A stretch of 64,000 nt of DNA, taken from NCBI RefSeq assembly GCF_042685645.1, contig NZ_JBHUNX010000001.1:4278001-4342000 (forward strand), written 5' to 3'. Numbering within the stretch: position 1 is the first letter of the stretch; each line of letters opens with the position of its first letter. The position numbers were made by a program, and so were the translations under genes. Positions 8,934 through 17,057 of the stretch are shown here, in pieces. Under the pieces are notes generated by a model that was not told the DNA's origin, did not search any database, and saw only the letters and a list, made by a program, of their open reading frames with translations. Source of the DNA: Salininema proteolyticum. GTDB lineage: Bacteria; Actinomycetota; Actinomycetes; Mycobacteriales; Micromonosporaceae.

Positions 8934-8944
8934 TGGTAATACCA
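8934..8944. promoter_or_regulatory. Small palindrome TGGTA-A-TACCA in the aceA/regulator intergenic region
   Basis: Two 5-base arms with a single central base lie in the 140-base divergent gap. A second inverted repeat (ATCTTCA, 7 bases, TGAAGAT; 8999-9019) ends directly before the regulator's start codon. Either could be an operator for the regulator, but neither matches a RamB site I can recognise with certainty. Confidence 0.35.
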
Positions 8945-9019
8945 ATCTCTCAGGCAAAACACCGTTTCTAAAGAGGGTGCGGGTGGAAAGATCCGTCGAT
9001 CTTCACGAATAATGAAGAT

Positions 9020-10576
9020 ATGGCAAATAATCCGCGGCCGCAACAGCCGCCGCCCCGTGACCAGCACACCGACCAGGCGAAGAACCAGGTAGACCCGGGC
9101 CCTTGGGGGGCGGGCTCACCGGAAGATCGTGCAAATCAACGGGATTCCGGCCTGGATCTCATAGCTTTGGGCAAAAGGATCCGCTACCTGCGGAAGAAAA
9201 GGGCCCTCACGCTCGACGACCTCGCCGACGCCGTCGGCTCCTCAGCGGCGCAGTTGTCGCTGGTCGAGAACGGCAAGCGCGAGCCCAAGCTCTCCCTGAT
9301 GCGCTCCCTGGCGCAGGCGCTCGACGTCTCCAGCGACGAACTGCTCGGCACCGAGCCGCCCGACCGCCGCATCGCGCTCGAGATCGAGCTGGAGCGCGCC
9401 CAGCGCTCCGAAACCTACCGCGCCCTCGGACTGCCGGGCGTGCGGCCCTCCAGCCGCATCCCGACCGAGGTCCTCGAGTCGCTCGTCGGGCTCCACCGCG
9501 AACTCGACCGGCAGAGGACCATCCGCGCCGCCACCCCGGAAGAGGCCCGGATCGCCAACACCGAGCTGCGGCGCCGCATGAGAGAACAGGGCAACTACTT
9601 CGGCGAGATCGAGGCCGAGGCCCGCGCCCTGCTGGAGAAGGTCGGCTACACGCAGGGGCCGCTCAGCCAGCACGCCATCTCCGACCTGGCCCGCCACCTG
9701 GGCTTCACGCTCCACCACGTCCCCGACCTGCCGCACTCGACGCGGTCGGTGACCGACACGCGCAACAAGCGCATCTACCTGACGCAGAAGCAGACCTCCA
9801 GCCACGACCCGAGAGCCATCCTGCTGCAGGCGCTCGGGAGCCACGTCCTCGGACACACCGTCCCGGAGGACTACGCGGCCTTCCTCAGCCAGAGGGTCGA
9901 GACCAACTACTTCGCCGCCGCGCTCCTCGTACCCGAGTCGAGCGCCGTGAAGTTCCTGAAACAGGCCATGGAGCTCAAGGAGATCGCCGTCGAGGACCTC
10001 CGCGACAACTTCGCGGTGTCCTACGAGACTGCCGCCCACCGCTTCACCAACCTGGGCACCGAGCACCTGGGCATCAACATGCACTTCCAGAAGGTCCACA
10101 AGTCCGGCGTCATCTTCAAGGCCTATGAGAACGACGGGGTCTCCTTCCCCCAGGACCCCACCGGCGCCATCGAGGGCCAGCCCATCTGCCGCAACTGGAC
10201 CAGCAGGCAGGTCTTCGACGCGGTGGACAAGTTCAGCGCGTTCAACCAGTACACCGACACGCCCACCGGGACATACTGGTGCACGGCGCGGACCGAGTCC
10301 AGCCCCGAGGGGCTGTTCTCCCTGTCGATCGGGGTGCCGTTCGAGCACTCGAAGTGGTTCCGGGGCAAGGACACCCCGCACCGGTCGCGGTCGACCTGCC
10401 CGGACCCGGACTGCTGCCGGAGGCCCCCGGCGGAGCTGGCGGCGACCTGGGCGGGGCACGTCTGGCCCAGCGCGAGGGCGAACTCCTCGCACCTGGCCGC
10501 CATGCCGCCCGGATCCTTCCCGGGCGTCGACGAGACCGAGGTGTACCAGTTCCTGGCCAACCAGGAGAAGAAATAG
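9020..10576 (+). CDS. RamB-like short-chain fatty-acyl regulator (XRE HTH + ImmA/IrrE-like domain)
   Basis: The 518-residue protein has a basic, Gln/Pro-rich N-terminal stretch, an XRE-type helix-turn-helix (about 50-110; LTLDDLADAVG, LSLVENGKREP), a central linker, and an ImmA/IrrE-like region (about 225-350). A C-terminal DUF2083-like domain has cysteines near the end (CPDPDCC). In corynebacteria RamB controls aceA, aceB and acetate activation; the divergent position beside aceA supports the same role here. The ImmA/IrrE zinc motif HExxH is replaced by SHVLGH, so peptidase activity is unlikely. The inverted repeat at 8999-9019 touches the ATG and may serve for autoregulation. Confidence 0.85.
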   Translation: MANNPRPQQPPPRDQHTDQAKNQVDPGPWGAGSPEDRANQRDSGLDLIALGKRIRYLRKKRALTLDDLADAVGSSAAQLSLVENGKREPKLSLMRSLAQALDVSSDELLGTEPPDRRIALEIELERAQRSETYRALGLPGVRPSSRIPTEVLESLVGLHRELDRQRTIRAATPEEARIANTELRRRMREQGNYFGEIEAEARALLEKVGYTQGPLSQHAISDLARHLGFTLHHVPDLPHSTRSVTDTRNKRIYLTQKQTSSHDPRAILLQALGSHVLGHTVPEDYAAFLSQRVETNYFAAALLVPESSAVKFLKQAMELKEIAVEDLRDNFAVSYETAAHRFTNLGTEHLGINMHFQKVHKSGVIFKAYENDGVSFPQDPTGAIEGQPICRNWTSRQVFDAVDKFSAFNQYTDTPTGTYWCTARTESSPEGLFSLSIGVPFEHSKWFRGKDTPHRSRSTCPDPDCCRRPPAELAATWAGHVWPSARANSSHLAAMPPGSFPGVDETEVYQFLANQEKK

Positions 10577-10668
10577 GGGTCTTCGGGCCCGGGCCGAGTC
10601 CGGTGGACCGGTAGGGCCCGAGCACGGCGGCTGCGGCCGGAGTTTTCACACGCCGAGACGTGGACGCG

Positions 10669-10712
10669 GCGAAGGGCCGGCCGGCTCCCGGGGGAGTCGG
10701 CCGGCCCTTCGC
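10669..10712. terminator. Long bidirectional terminator hairpin
   Basis: A 15-base perfect stem, from 10669-10683 to 10698-10712, is extended by a G-T pair and further pairs towards the loop. It lies between the convergent RamB-like gene and the small secreted-peptide gene, and can serve both. Confidence 0.75.
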
Positions 10713-10760
10713 GAGGTTCGCCCGGTCCAGGCGGTCAGTCCGGGCCGGTGGCCGCCGCGA

Positions 10761-10922
10761 TCAGCCCTGGCCGGGGCACTGGTCGGGCTTGGCGGTCATG
10801 TCGCACTGGATGCTCGGCTCGGCGGCCTGCGCGGCGCTCGCGCCGGCGACGCCGATGGCGGCTCCGGCGGCGGCGACGAGGACGGCGGCGGTGACGCGGC
10901 CGAGTTTGCGGGTCTTGTTCAT
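10761..10922 (-). CDS. 53-residue secreted peptide with two cysteines
   Basis: A small open frame begins at an ATG preceded by GGAAGGGG. It encodes a clear signal peptide: a basic start (MNKTRKLGR), a long Ala/Val/Gly core and a probable cleavage near AQAA. The mature part is only about 19 residues, acidic, with Cys40 and Cys49 that could form one disulfide. It has G/C-rich third positions in this frame, a good ribosome site and a terminator behind it, so it is probably real. I recognise no family. The role could be a small exported factor or a surface peptide; this is unknown. Confidence 0.7.
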   Translation of the reverse strand: MNKTRKLGRVTAAVLVAAAGAAIGVAGASAAQAAEPSIQCDMTAKPDQCPGQG

Positions 10923-11075
10923 GGTGTTCCCCTTCCGAGGTGTCGCGCCGGAGGTGTCGGCGCGAAAGGTCCGGACGCCGGTCGGCGTCGCTGCACAGAG
11001 AATATAATCGAATTCCTTAGATCCCGCAATACCTCATTGGCGCTGCGCCCCAGAGGAGAACCGTTCGGGGTTCGG

Positions 11076-12644
11076 TCAGGATTCCCGCGCGTGCAGTCCC
11101 GCCCAGAAATCGACGAGGTGCTCGTCCTCGAAGTCGATCCCCCTTTCGCCGTCCGAGGAGAGGTCCCACGCGTCGCGGTCTTCGGCGTAGGGCTCCCACG
11201 ACCCCGGTCCGTCCGGGTCGCCGCCGCGCGCGAACTCGGTCCAGCGCTCGGTCATGACGTCCGCCAGGCGGTCGTGCCTCGCGTTGCGGGGCTCGAAGAT
11301 CGGGCTGTCGAACAGGAACGCCACGTCGACCATGTGGATCGAGTCGACGGGCCAGCACGGCGCGTCCAGGCCGGCGAACCACGGGGTGTCGTCCTCGGCT
11401 AGCCGGTAGGTGAAGGTCGGAACCCTCTCCCCGAGCAGTTCGCGCGTCTCGGCCAGGGGCAGGGCCCAGTCCGAGTCGGTGAGGACGGCGCCGTAGGCCT
11501 TGCCCGGGTTGTCGAAGTCCGAGGCGGGGTACTCCGCCTCCACGGACCCCGCGTCCCCGCCGAAGTGGAGCTCCAGGCGGGCCCGGTAGTCCTCTTCGGT
11601 CATGGGCGTCCCGGTGGCGGCCTCCTCGGCGGCCGGCATCATCTGCATCTCGTCGCGGTTGATCCCGAGGAGCACCTCGGCGTCGTTGACACGTCCGGCC
11701 TCCAGCGCCTCGCGGGTCGAGACCGGCATGACGGGACCGCCCACCACCGGTTGGTACTCGATGAACCCGACGCCCTCGTCGAGGACCGCGTCGGCGGCGT
11801 CCAACAGCTCGGCCGCCGACCGCTCCCTCAGACATTCGGCGTCATCGCAGTCCAGCGACGCTGCGATCTCCCCGGTCCAGGCGCGGCTCTCCTCCAGGCC
11901 CGGTGCCCAGTCCGGCGCCGCGCACGGGGAGCTCTGCATGACGGCCCGGTCGAAGAGCCCCTCGGACGAGGCGGAGACCAGGTGGGCGCAGACGTCGAAG
12001 CCGCCGCCGCTCTCCCCGAAGACCGTCACGTTGCCCTCGTCGCCGCCGAAACCGGACGCGTTGGCGCGCACCCACTCCAGCGCCGCCTGCTGGTCCTGGA
12101 GGCCGTAGTTGCCCGACTCGACCCGGTCGCCGTCCAGCGAGGGGCCGGTCAGGTTCGCGAAGACGCCCTGCCGGTAGTCCACTGTGACCACCACGGCCCC
12201 GTTCTCGGCCAGTCGCGTCGGATCGTACTGCCGCGCGGCACCGTAGGTGTTGCCGCCGCCGTGGAACCAGACCATCACCGGCAGATCCCCGTCGGCGCCC
12301 TCGGGCGCGTAGACGTTGAGGTACAGGCAGTCCTCGTCGTCGCCGGGAATCCCCGGAATGTTGCCCCGCGGCTGCGCGCAGGGGCCCTCGAACTCGTCGG
12401 CCGGCAGGACCCCGTCCCACGCGGCGGCCTCACGCGGAGCCTCCCAGCGAAGTTCGCCCACCGGGGGAGCGGCATAGGGTATGCCCTTCCAGGTGCGCAC
12501 CCCGTCCTCCCGGACCCCCTCGACGACGCCCTTGTCGGTCTCCACCCGGACCGGGCCGGGATCGCCCGCGTAGGAGGCCCCTCCCGCCGCGACGGCCGCC
12601 AGCACGCCGGCCAGCACTCCCGCGATTCGTTTACCTGCGTTCAC
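11076..12644 (-). CDS. Secreted type-B carboxylesterase
   Basis: The 522-residue product starts at GTG behind AAGGAAGAGGA and carries a signal peptide (about 1-26). It is an alpha/beta hydrolase of the carboxylesterase/lipase family: the oxyanion region WFHGGGNTYG, the nucleophile motif GESGGG, and a late histidine in SIHMVDVAFLFD are visible. It should hydrolyse carboxyl esters outside the cell; the natural substrate is unknown. The second residue after the catalytic serine is Gly instead of the common Ala-Gly pair, which still fits G-x-S-x-G. It is divergent from a TetR regulator with operator-like repeats in the gap. Confidence 0.88.
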   Translation of the reverse strand: MNAGKRIAGVLAGVLAAVAAGGASYAGDPGPVRVETDKGVVEGVREDGVRTWKGIPYAAPPVGELRWEAPREAAAWDGVLPADEFEGPCAQPRGNIPGIPGDDEDCLYLNVYAPEGADGDLPVMVWFHGGGNTYGAARQYDPTRLAENGAVVVTVDYRQGVFANLTGPSLDGDRVESGNYGLQDQQAALEWVRANASGFGGDEGNVTVFGESGGGFDVCAHLVSASSEGLFDRAVMQSSPCAAPDWAPGLEESRAWTGEIAASLDCDDAECLRERSAAELLDAADAVLDEGVGFIEYQPVVGGPVMPVSTREALEAGRVNDAEVLLGINRDEMQMMPAAEEAATGTPMTEEDYRARLELHFGGDAGSVEAEYPASDFDNPGKAYGAVLTDSDWALPLAETRELLGERVPTFTYRLAEDDTPWFAGLDAPCWPVDSIHMVDVAFLFDSPIFEPRNARHDRLADVMTERWTEFARGGDPDGPGSWEPYAEDRDAWDLSSDGERGIDFEDEHLVDFWAGLHARES

Positions 12645-12703
12645 TGTCCTCTTCCTTTCATCGATCGCACTTGATGAAAGGACCGTAGCAAGGATTTGGG
12701 CAA

Positions 12704-12757
12704 TTGCGCAAGACGTTTGCCTAAGACAAATGCATAAGACTTCTGCGCAAGCCTTGC
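12704..12757. promoter_or_regulatory. Operator-like repeats between esterase and TetR genes
   Basis: TGCGCAAG occurs twice (12705-12712 and 12744-12751). The second copy overlaps the inverted repeat GCAAG-C-CTTGC (12747-12757). A -10-like TACACT (12758-12763) follows, 7 bases before the TetR start. The layout fits repression of both divergent promoters by the TetR protein. Confidence 0.5.
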
Positions 12758-12770
12758 TACACTCGGTGAC

Positions 12771-13346
12771 ATGGGAAACCGCGACGCGCTCCTCGCAGGA
12801 GCCAAGCAATGCCTGCTGGACAAGGGATACGACCGGACGACCGTTCGGGACATCGCGACCGCCGCGTCGGTCAGCATGGCGGCCATCGGATACCACTTCG
12901 GATCCCGCGACTCCCTCCTGCAGCAGGCCCTGTTCGACGCGCTGGAGGAATGGGACGCCTCGCTCCAGGAGTCGCTCGCCGAGGCGGCGGGAAAGAAGGG
13001 GCGCGAACGCTTCCTGACCGTCTGGGAACTGCTCATCCACCACATCCGCGAGAACCCGACGATGTGGAGGGCGAGCTTCGAGCTCTTCCTCCAGGCCCAG
13101 CGGTCGCCCGAGCTGATGGCCGCCTACCGGCAGGGGCAACCGGGCGCCCTGTCCGCGATGGCCGCGCTGGCCTCCGGAATCGACGAGGACTCCCTCTCTC
13201 CTGAGGAGATCCGGACGACGGGAACGGTGCAGCTGGCGCTCGTCAGCGGAGTCGTCATGCAGTGGCTGACGAACCCCGAGACCGCGCCCTCGCCCGAGGA
13301 GATCCTCGACGGCGTCGGCAGCCTCGCCTCCTACGGGAGGGATTGA
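12771..13346 (+). CDS. TetR-family transcriptional regulator
   Basis: The 191-residue protein has an N-terminal TetR helix-turn-helix (about 5-50; TTVRDIATAASVSMAAIGYHFGS), then a ligand-binding helical domain. TACACT lies 7 bases before the ATG and there is no ribosome site, so the mRNA is probably leaderless. It is divergent from the secreted carboxylesterase and most likely controls it and itself. The ligand is unknown. Confidence 0.85.
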   Translation: MGNRDALLAGAKQCLLDKGYDRTTVRDIATAASVSMAAIGYHFGSRDSLLQQALFDALEEWDASLQESLAEAAGKKGRERFLTVWELLIHHIRENPTMWRASFELFLQAQRSPELMAAYRQGQPGALSAMAALASGIDEDSLSPEEIRTTGTVQLALVSGVVMQWLTNPETAPSPEEILDGVGSLASYGRD

Positions 13347-13359
13347 GCCCGCCGGCCCC

Positions 13360-13546
13360 GGCCGTCGACGGAGGGACGCCGACCCCTGCCGTCAGCTGAG
13401 ACGGCGGCCGCGCCGCCCGAAGAGTCGCAGGAAGCCCGGCGGCGGGACGGCGTTCCGGCCGTGCGGCCGCACCGCCCGAAGGGCCGAGGCCGTCGACGGG
13501 GACGGCGGCCGTACCGTCCGGAAAGCCGGGCGCTGAGGCCGTCGAC
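13360..13546. repeat. Cluster of imperfect GC-rich repeats
   Basis: The gap between TetR and the next gene holds GGCCGTCGAC three times (about 13360, 13488 and 13537). It also holds three imperfect copies of a unit resembling CGGCCGCRCCGCCCGAA (about 13403, 13463 and 13505). They look like degraded tandem or dispersed intergenic repeats. No gene is seen in this 211-base stretch. Confidence 0.45.
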
Positions 13547-13557
13547 CGGTGATCGCG

Positions 13558-14091
13558 TCACGCCGTGGGGGACTCCGGGTCTTCCTCGACGTATCCGAGG
13601 CGCCGGTTCATCGCGATCACGGGGGAGTTGTCCGGGTGGAGGAACGTCCGCATCCACCGGACCCCCTTCTCCCGCGCGTACTCGACGGCCAGGACCTTCA
13701 TCGTCAGGGAGAGGCCGCGCCCCCGGTAGGGCCGCAGGACTCCCGTCATCTCGTTGAAGGCGAATCCCTCGGGACGTATCGTGGCGGCCGACATGCCGAC
13801 CCAGGCGCCGCCGTCCAGGGCGAGGACGACCCCTTCGGGGTCGTACGAAGGCGTCTCTATGCGCTGTGCGACGTACTCTTCGAACGAGAAGAACTCTCCC
13901 CGGTTCGGGATGTCCGCGGAGCAGGCCTTGTTCAACTCGTACAGGCTCCGGCGGCTCTCAGGCGAGTCGCCCAGCGCCGCCATGGTGGTGAGCTCGATTC
14001 CCGCCCGGGCGCAACGGCGTCCGAGGGAGTCGAACACGGAGCCGTCGAACGCGTCGAGGTCGAGTCTCATCTTGAGCCAGTCCACGGCCAT
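13558..14091 (-). CDS. GNAT-family acetyltransferase
   Basis: A 177-residue protein with the acetyl-CoA motif RPYRGRGLSLTMK (R-x-x-G-x-G-x-S) and a late NRRLGY segment typical of GNAT enzymes. The N-terminal third has weaker similarity to a first, degenerate GNAT half. The ATG before AVDWLKMRL follows GGGAG at a long 10-base spacing; an ATG seven codons later is also possible. The substrate is unknown. It stands alone between TetR and an MFS gene on the same strand as the latter. Confidence 0.8.
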   Translation of the reverse strand: MAVDWLKMRLDLDAFDGSVFDSLGRRCARAGIELTTMAALGDSPESRRSLYELNKACSADIPNRGEFFSFEEYVAQRIETPSYDPEGVVLALDGGAWVGMSAATIRPEGFAFNEMTGVLRPYRGRGLSLTMKVLAVEYAREKGVRWMRTFLHPDNSPVIAMNRRLGYVEEDPESPTA

Positions 14092-14190
14092 AGGGCGCCC
14101 ACTCCCGTCGAAGATCCCGGTACTGGCCGGAAGTCTACACACTTCCGGCGGGAAACCCCTCCTCCGAAGGCCGCCGAGCCGAGGCGGCCG

Positions 14191-15384
14191 TCAGACCTCG
14201 GCCAGGGCCGCCCGCTTCTGCGCGGGAAGGCCGACCGGGTCGCGGTGCGCCCTGGCCAGGAACACCGACAGGACCACGCCGGCGACGGCCAGCCCCGAGG
14301 CGACCAGCAGCGGCGAGGCCGCCCCGAGCCCGAAGCTGAGCGCCAGGCCGCCGAGCCAGGCCCCGTTCGCGTTGGCCAGGTTGAAGGCCGAGTGGTGCAG
14401 GGCCGAGGCCAGCGAGGGCGCGTTGTTGGCGCCGTCGAGGAGGAGACGCTGCAGAGGCGGGCCGATCATGGAGGCGCCGAGCGCGACGAGGAAGGTCCCG
14501 CCCATGGCCAGGGCCGGGTGCCGCAAGGACGTGTAGAGGACCACCAGCATGGCGGCGGTGAAGCCGAACGCGAAGTAGAGGCCCTTGAACGGCATCCGGT
14601 CGGCCAGCTGGCCTCCGAGGATGTTGCCCAGGGTCGTCCCCAGCCCGAAGAGGGCGAGGGTGACGGCGACGCCGAGGGACTTCAGGCCGGTCACGTCCTC
14701 CAGGATGGATGAGAGGTAGGTGTAGCAGGCGAACATGGCGCCGAAACCGATCGCCCCGGTCGCGAGGGTGAGGATGATGCGGCGGTCCTTGAGGGCGCGG
14801 ACCTCGTCGGAGGGCTTGGTGCGGGCCACCCGGCCGTTCATGTCCGGCACGGTGAGGGCCACGGCGAGCGCGCAGACGACCGCGATGGCGGCGACGGCGA
14901 CGAAGACGAACCGCCAGCTGACATGGCCGACCACCAGGGCGGCCACGGGCACTCCGGCGACGGTGGCGAGGGTCAGCCCGGTCATGATGAAGGCGATCGC
15001 CCTGGCCCGCTTCTCGAACGGGACGAGGGCGGCGCCGACGACCGCCGCCGCGCCGAAGTAGGCGCCGTGCGGCAGGCCGGCCAGGAAGCGGGTGCCGAGG
15101 AGGGTGGCGAAGTCGGGCGCGAGCGCGGATCCGACGTGGGCGAGGGCGAAGAAGGCCATGAGTCCGATGAGCAGGGGTTTGCGGGGGATGCGCGTGGTGA
15201 GGATGGTCAGGAGGGGCGCTCCGACGACGACTCCGACGGCGTAGGCCGCGACGAGGAGTCCGGCGGTGGAGAGGCTGACCTGCTCGCTGTCGGCGATCTG
15301 GGGCAGCACGCCCATCACGATGAACTCCGTGGTGCCGATGGCGAAGGCGCCGATGGACATGGCGAACAGAGGAAGACGGTGCAT
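14191..15384 (-). CDS. MFS transporter, AraJ/DHA1-type
   Basis: A 397-residue integral membrane protein with about twelve hydrophobic segments. The first helix (FAMSIGAFAIGTTEFIVMGVLP) is characteristic of the AraJ/YdhP-type DHA1 exporters, and the RFLAGLPHGAYFGAA segment marks helices 4-5. It probably exports small molecules such as sugars, arabinose-like compounds or drugs. The start follows GGAG. A 12-base perfect palindrome, CCGACCGGTCGG, lies at 15396-15407 just upstream and could be the regulator site. Confidence 0.87.
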   Translation of the reverse strand: MHRLPLFAMSIGAFAIGTTEFIVMGVLPQIADSEQVSLSTAGLLVAAYAVGVVVGAPLLTILTTRIPRKPLLIGLMAFFALAHVGSALAPDFATLLGTRFLAGLPHGAYFGAAAVVGAALVPFEKRARAIAFIMTGLTLATVAGVPVAALVVGHVSWRFVFVAVAAIAVVCALAVALTVPDMNGRVARTKPSDEVRALKDRRIILTLATGAIGFGAMFACYTYLSSILEDVTGLKSLGVAVTLALFGLGTTLGNILGGQLADRMPFKGLYFAFGFTAAMLVVLYTSLRHPALAMGGTFLVALGASMIGPPLQRLLLDGANNAPSLASALHHSAFNLANANGAWLGGLALSFGLGAASPLLVASGLAVAGVVLSVFLARAHRDPVGLPAQKRAALAEV

Positions 15385-15395
15385 AGGGAGAAGCT

Positions 15396-15407
15396 CCGAC
15401 CGGTCGG
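15396..15407. promoter_or_regulatory. Perfect palindrome CCGACCGGTCGG upstream of MFS gene
   Basis: Twelve bases, fully self-complementary, located 12 bases before the start codon and overlapping the ribosome site. This is a plausible operator; the regulator is unknown. Confidence 0.4.
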
Positions 15408-15648
15408 TGGCTAATGGGGATCGGCTCAGCCTCGCTGCGGGACCGAACTCCGTTTTCAACGGCGCCACTCCAGCCTAAATTCCCTATGTGACGAACAGGA
15501 GCACCATCGGTAAGAAGTCACCGTGAGTTCTGCAACCACTCTCACACGCCGACCTCGCCCCGGTTCCGCGGAGACCAGGTGCGCCGGCGGCCGCACGTTG
15601 CCGAGACGACCGGCCGCGCCCGCGCTTCCGCGAGGCCTCGCGGACTCC

Positions 15649-16077
15649 TCACCAGTCGGGGTGGCGGTCCCCGACGAGCCCCAGCTCCACGTCCTGCTCC
15701 AGGTACGCCTTCATGCCCGCCAGGACCAGGGTGAACCCCTCGGTGGTCTCCATGAGGTCCTCGGCGCTCGCGATGCCGTCCTCGCGTACCTGGACGAAGG
15801 TGTGCGGACCGTTGGGCTCGAAGGTGAACTCGGTGGTCCGCCCCTCGCGCCAGACGAAGGCGAGGCGCTCGCCCCGCTGGAAGTCGGTGACCGTCACGGG
15901 GACGGTGACCCCGTACATCCCCCACGTCCACTCGACGGCGGCCTCGGGTCCCAGCGGCCCGGTGCTCTCGGTGAACCAGAACTTCACCGTCTCCTCCGGA
16001 TCGGCCATGGCCTGGAAGGCCGTTTCGGGACTCACGCGGATCAGCATGGCCACTTCCATCACGGGCATGTCGGACAT
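15649..16077 (-). CDS. SRPBCC (AHSA1-like) domain protein
   Basis: A 142-residue START/Bet v1-like protein. The family pattern shows as VSPETAFQAMADPEETVKFWFTES near the N-terminus and a C-terminal amphipathic helix. Such proteins form a deep hydrophobic pocket and act as ligand binders or Hsp90 cochaperone-like factors. The ATG chosen follows GAGGAGGCGG; a second ATG three codons later is possible. No partner is obvious; the neighbouring GntR gene is divergent. Confidence 0.75.
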   Translation of the reverse strand: MSDMPVMEVAMLIRVSPETAFQAMADPEETVKFWFTESTGPLGPEAAVEWTWGMYGVTVPVTVTDFQRGERLAFVWREGRTTEFTFEPNGPHTFVQVREDGIASAEDLMETTEGFTLVLAGMKAYLEQDVELGLVGDRHPDW

Positions 16078-16232
16078 GTCCGCCTCCTCTCCTCCCCGAT
16101 CACGATCCCACCCGGGCGGGGCCGGTGCCCCGGAATCGGGGGATTCGGAACGCCGGCCGACAGGCGGCGAGACCGGTGCAGGGAGGGCGTCGGGGACTGT
16201 GGGCACGCGCGTCTTCGTGCGAGAATGACCGC

Positions 16233-16901
16233 GTGGCAGTTGCAAGAGATGGCGAGTCCGAGTCGGTTCGAGTCGTTGAGCGCCTTCGTGACGAGATCCT
16301 CGACGGGGTCCGGGAGCCCGGCAGCAGGCTCGTGGAGCGCGACCTCGCCGACCAGCTCGGGGTGAGCCGCGTCCCGGTCCGCGACGCGCTGAAGGTGCTG
16401 GTCGCGGAGGGCCTGGTCACGCCCCGGCCCCGGACGTGGGCGGTGGTCCGCGAGTTCACGCCGAGCGACATCGCCGACCTGATCGAGGTCCGGTCCGGGC
16501 TGGAGACGCTGACGTTCCGGCTCGCGGCGCAGCGCTACACCGCCGCCGGGCTGGAGCGTCTGGAGTCCGTGCTGGCGGCCGAGTTCGCCGCCGCCCGGGA
16601 GGGGGACGGCGTCGCGGCCCGGCGCGCGGCCGCCGACTTCCACGAGGCAGTCACGGAGCTGTCCGGGAACCGAATGCTCATGGAGCTGTGGCGGACGATG
16701 CGCAGCCGGCTGCGGTGGCTGCTGGGCCAGCACGAGGACTTCATGCGGGTCGCCGAGGAGCACCGGTCTCTGTGCGACGCGATCGCCCGGAGGGACGTCG
16801 ACCGGGTGGAGGGGCTCGTGGCCGAGCACCTGGAGAGCAGCCGCAATATGCAGGTCCAGCGGAAGGCCGCGCGCGGCGGCCCGGCGGAGGACGACGGCTG
16901 A
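16233..16901 (+). CDS. GntR-family regulator, FadR/FCD subfamily
   Basis: The 222-residue protein has an N-terminal winged helix (about 10-75; LRDEILDGVREPGSRLVERD, VSRVPVRDALKVL) and a helical FCD ligand domain (about 85-210). The start is a GTG with only a weak ribosome site. FCD regulators commonly bind palindromes of the T-GGTATACC-A type. Two identical 12-base sites of exactly that form (17041-17052 and 19645-19656) stand before the next two transporter genes, so this protein is the likely repressor. The ligand is probably a small organic acid, but that is inference. Confidence 0.85.
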   Translation: MAVARDGESESVRVVERLRDEILDGVREPGSRLVERDLADQLGVSRVPVRDALKVLVAEGLVTPRPRTWAVVREFTPSDIADLIEVRSGLETLTFRLAAQRYTAAGLERLESVLAAEFAAAREGDGVAARRAAADFHEAVTELSGNRMLMELWRTMRSRLRWLLGQHEDFMRVAEEHRSLCDAIARRDVDRVEGLVAEHLESSRNMQVQRKAARGGPAEDDG

Positions 16902-17040
16902 GGACCGCGTCCGGCGGAAGTCGGTTGCCGGACGAGCGGTGATTCGGGACGGGCCCGCGAGTCGGCAGGGTTCGGGCGACGGCTCGCCCTGGACTGAGAC
17001 GAACGGCGCTCGCTTTATACATTGCCCCGCCTGAACACAG

Positions 17041-17052
17041 ATGGTATACCAT
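17041..17052. promoter_or_regulatory. GntR-type operator ATGGTATACCAT, copy 1
   Basis: A perfect 12-base palindrome 5 bases before the GTG of the MFS gene, just downstream of a TTATAC -10-like element. It has the core GGTATACC known for FCD-type GntR sites. A bound repressor here would block early transcription. Confidence 0.7.
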
Positions 17053-17057
17053 ACAGC

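Noticed and set aside
5931..8939. Open frame of about 1000 codons on the plus strand antisense to aceB and aceA
   Set aside because: It is the mirror of two well-identified genes; high GC removes stop codons. Its product is Val/Gly/Asp-rich without domains, and it has no ribosome site.
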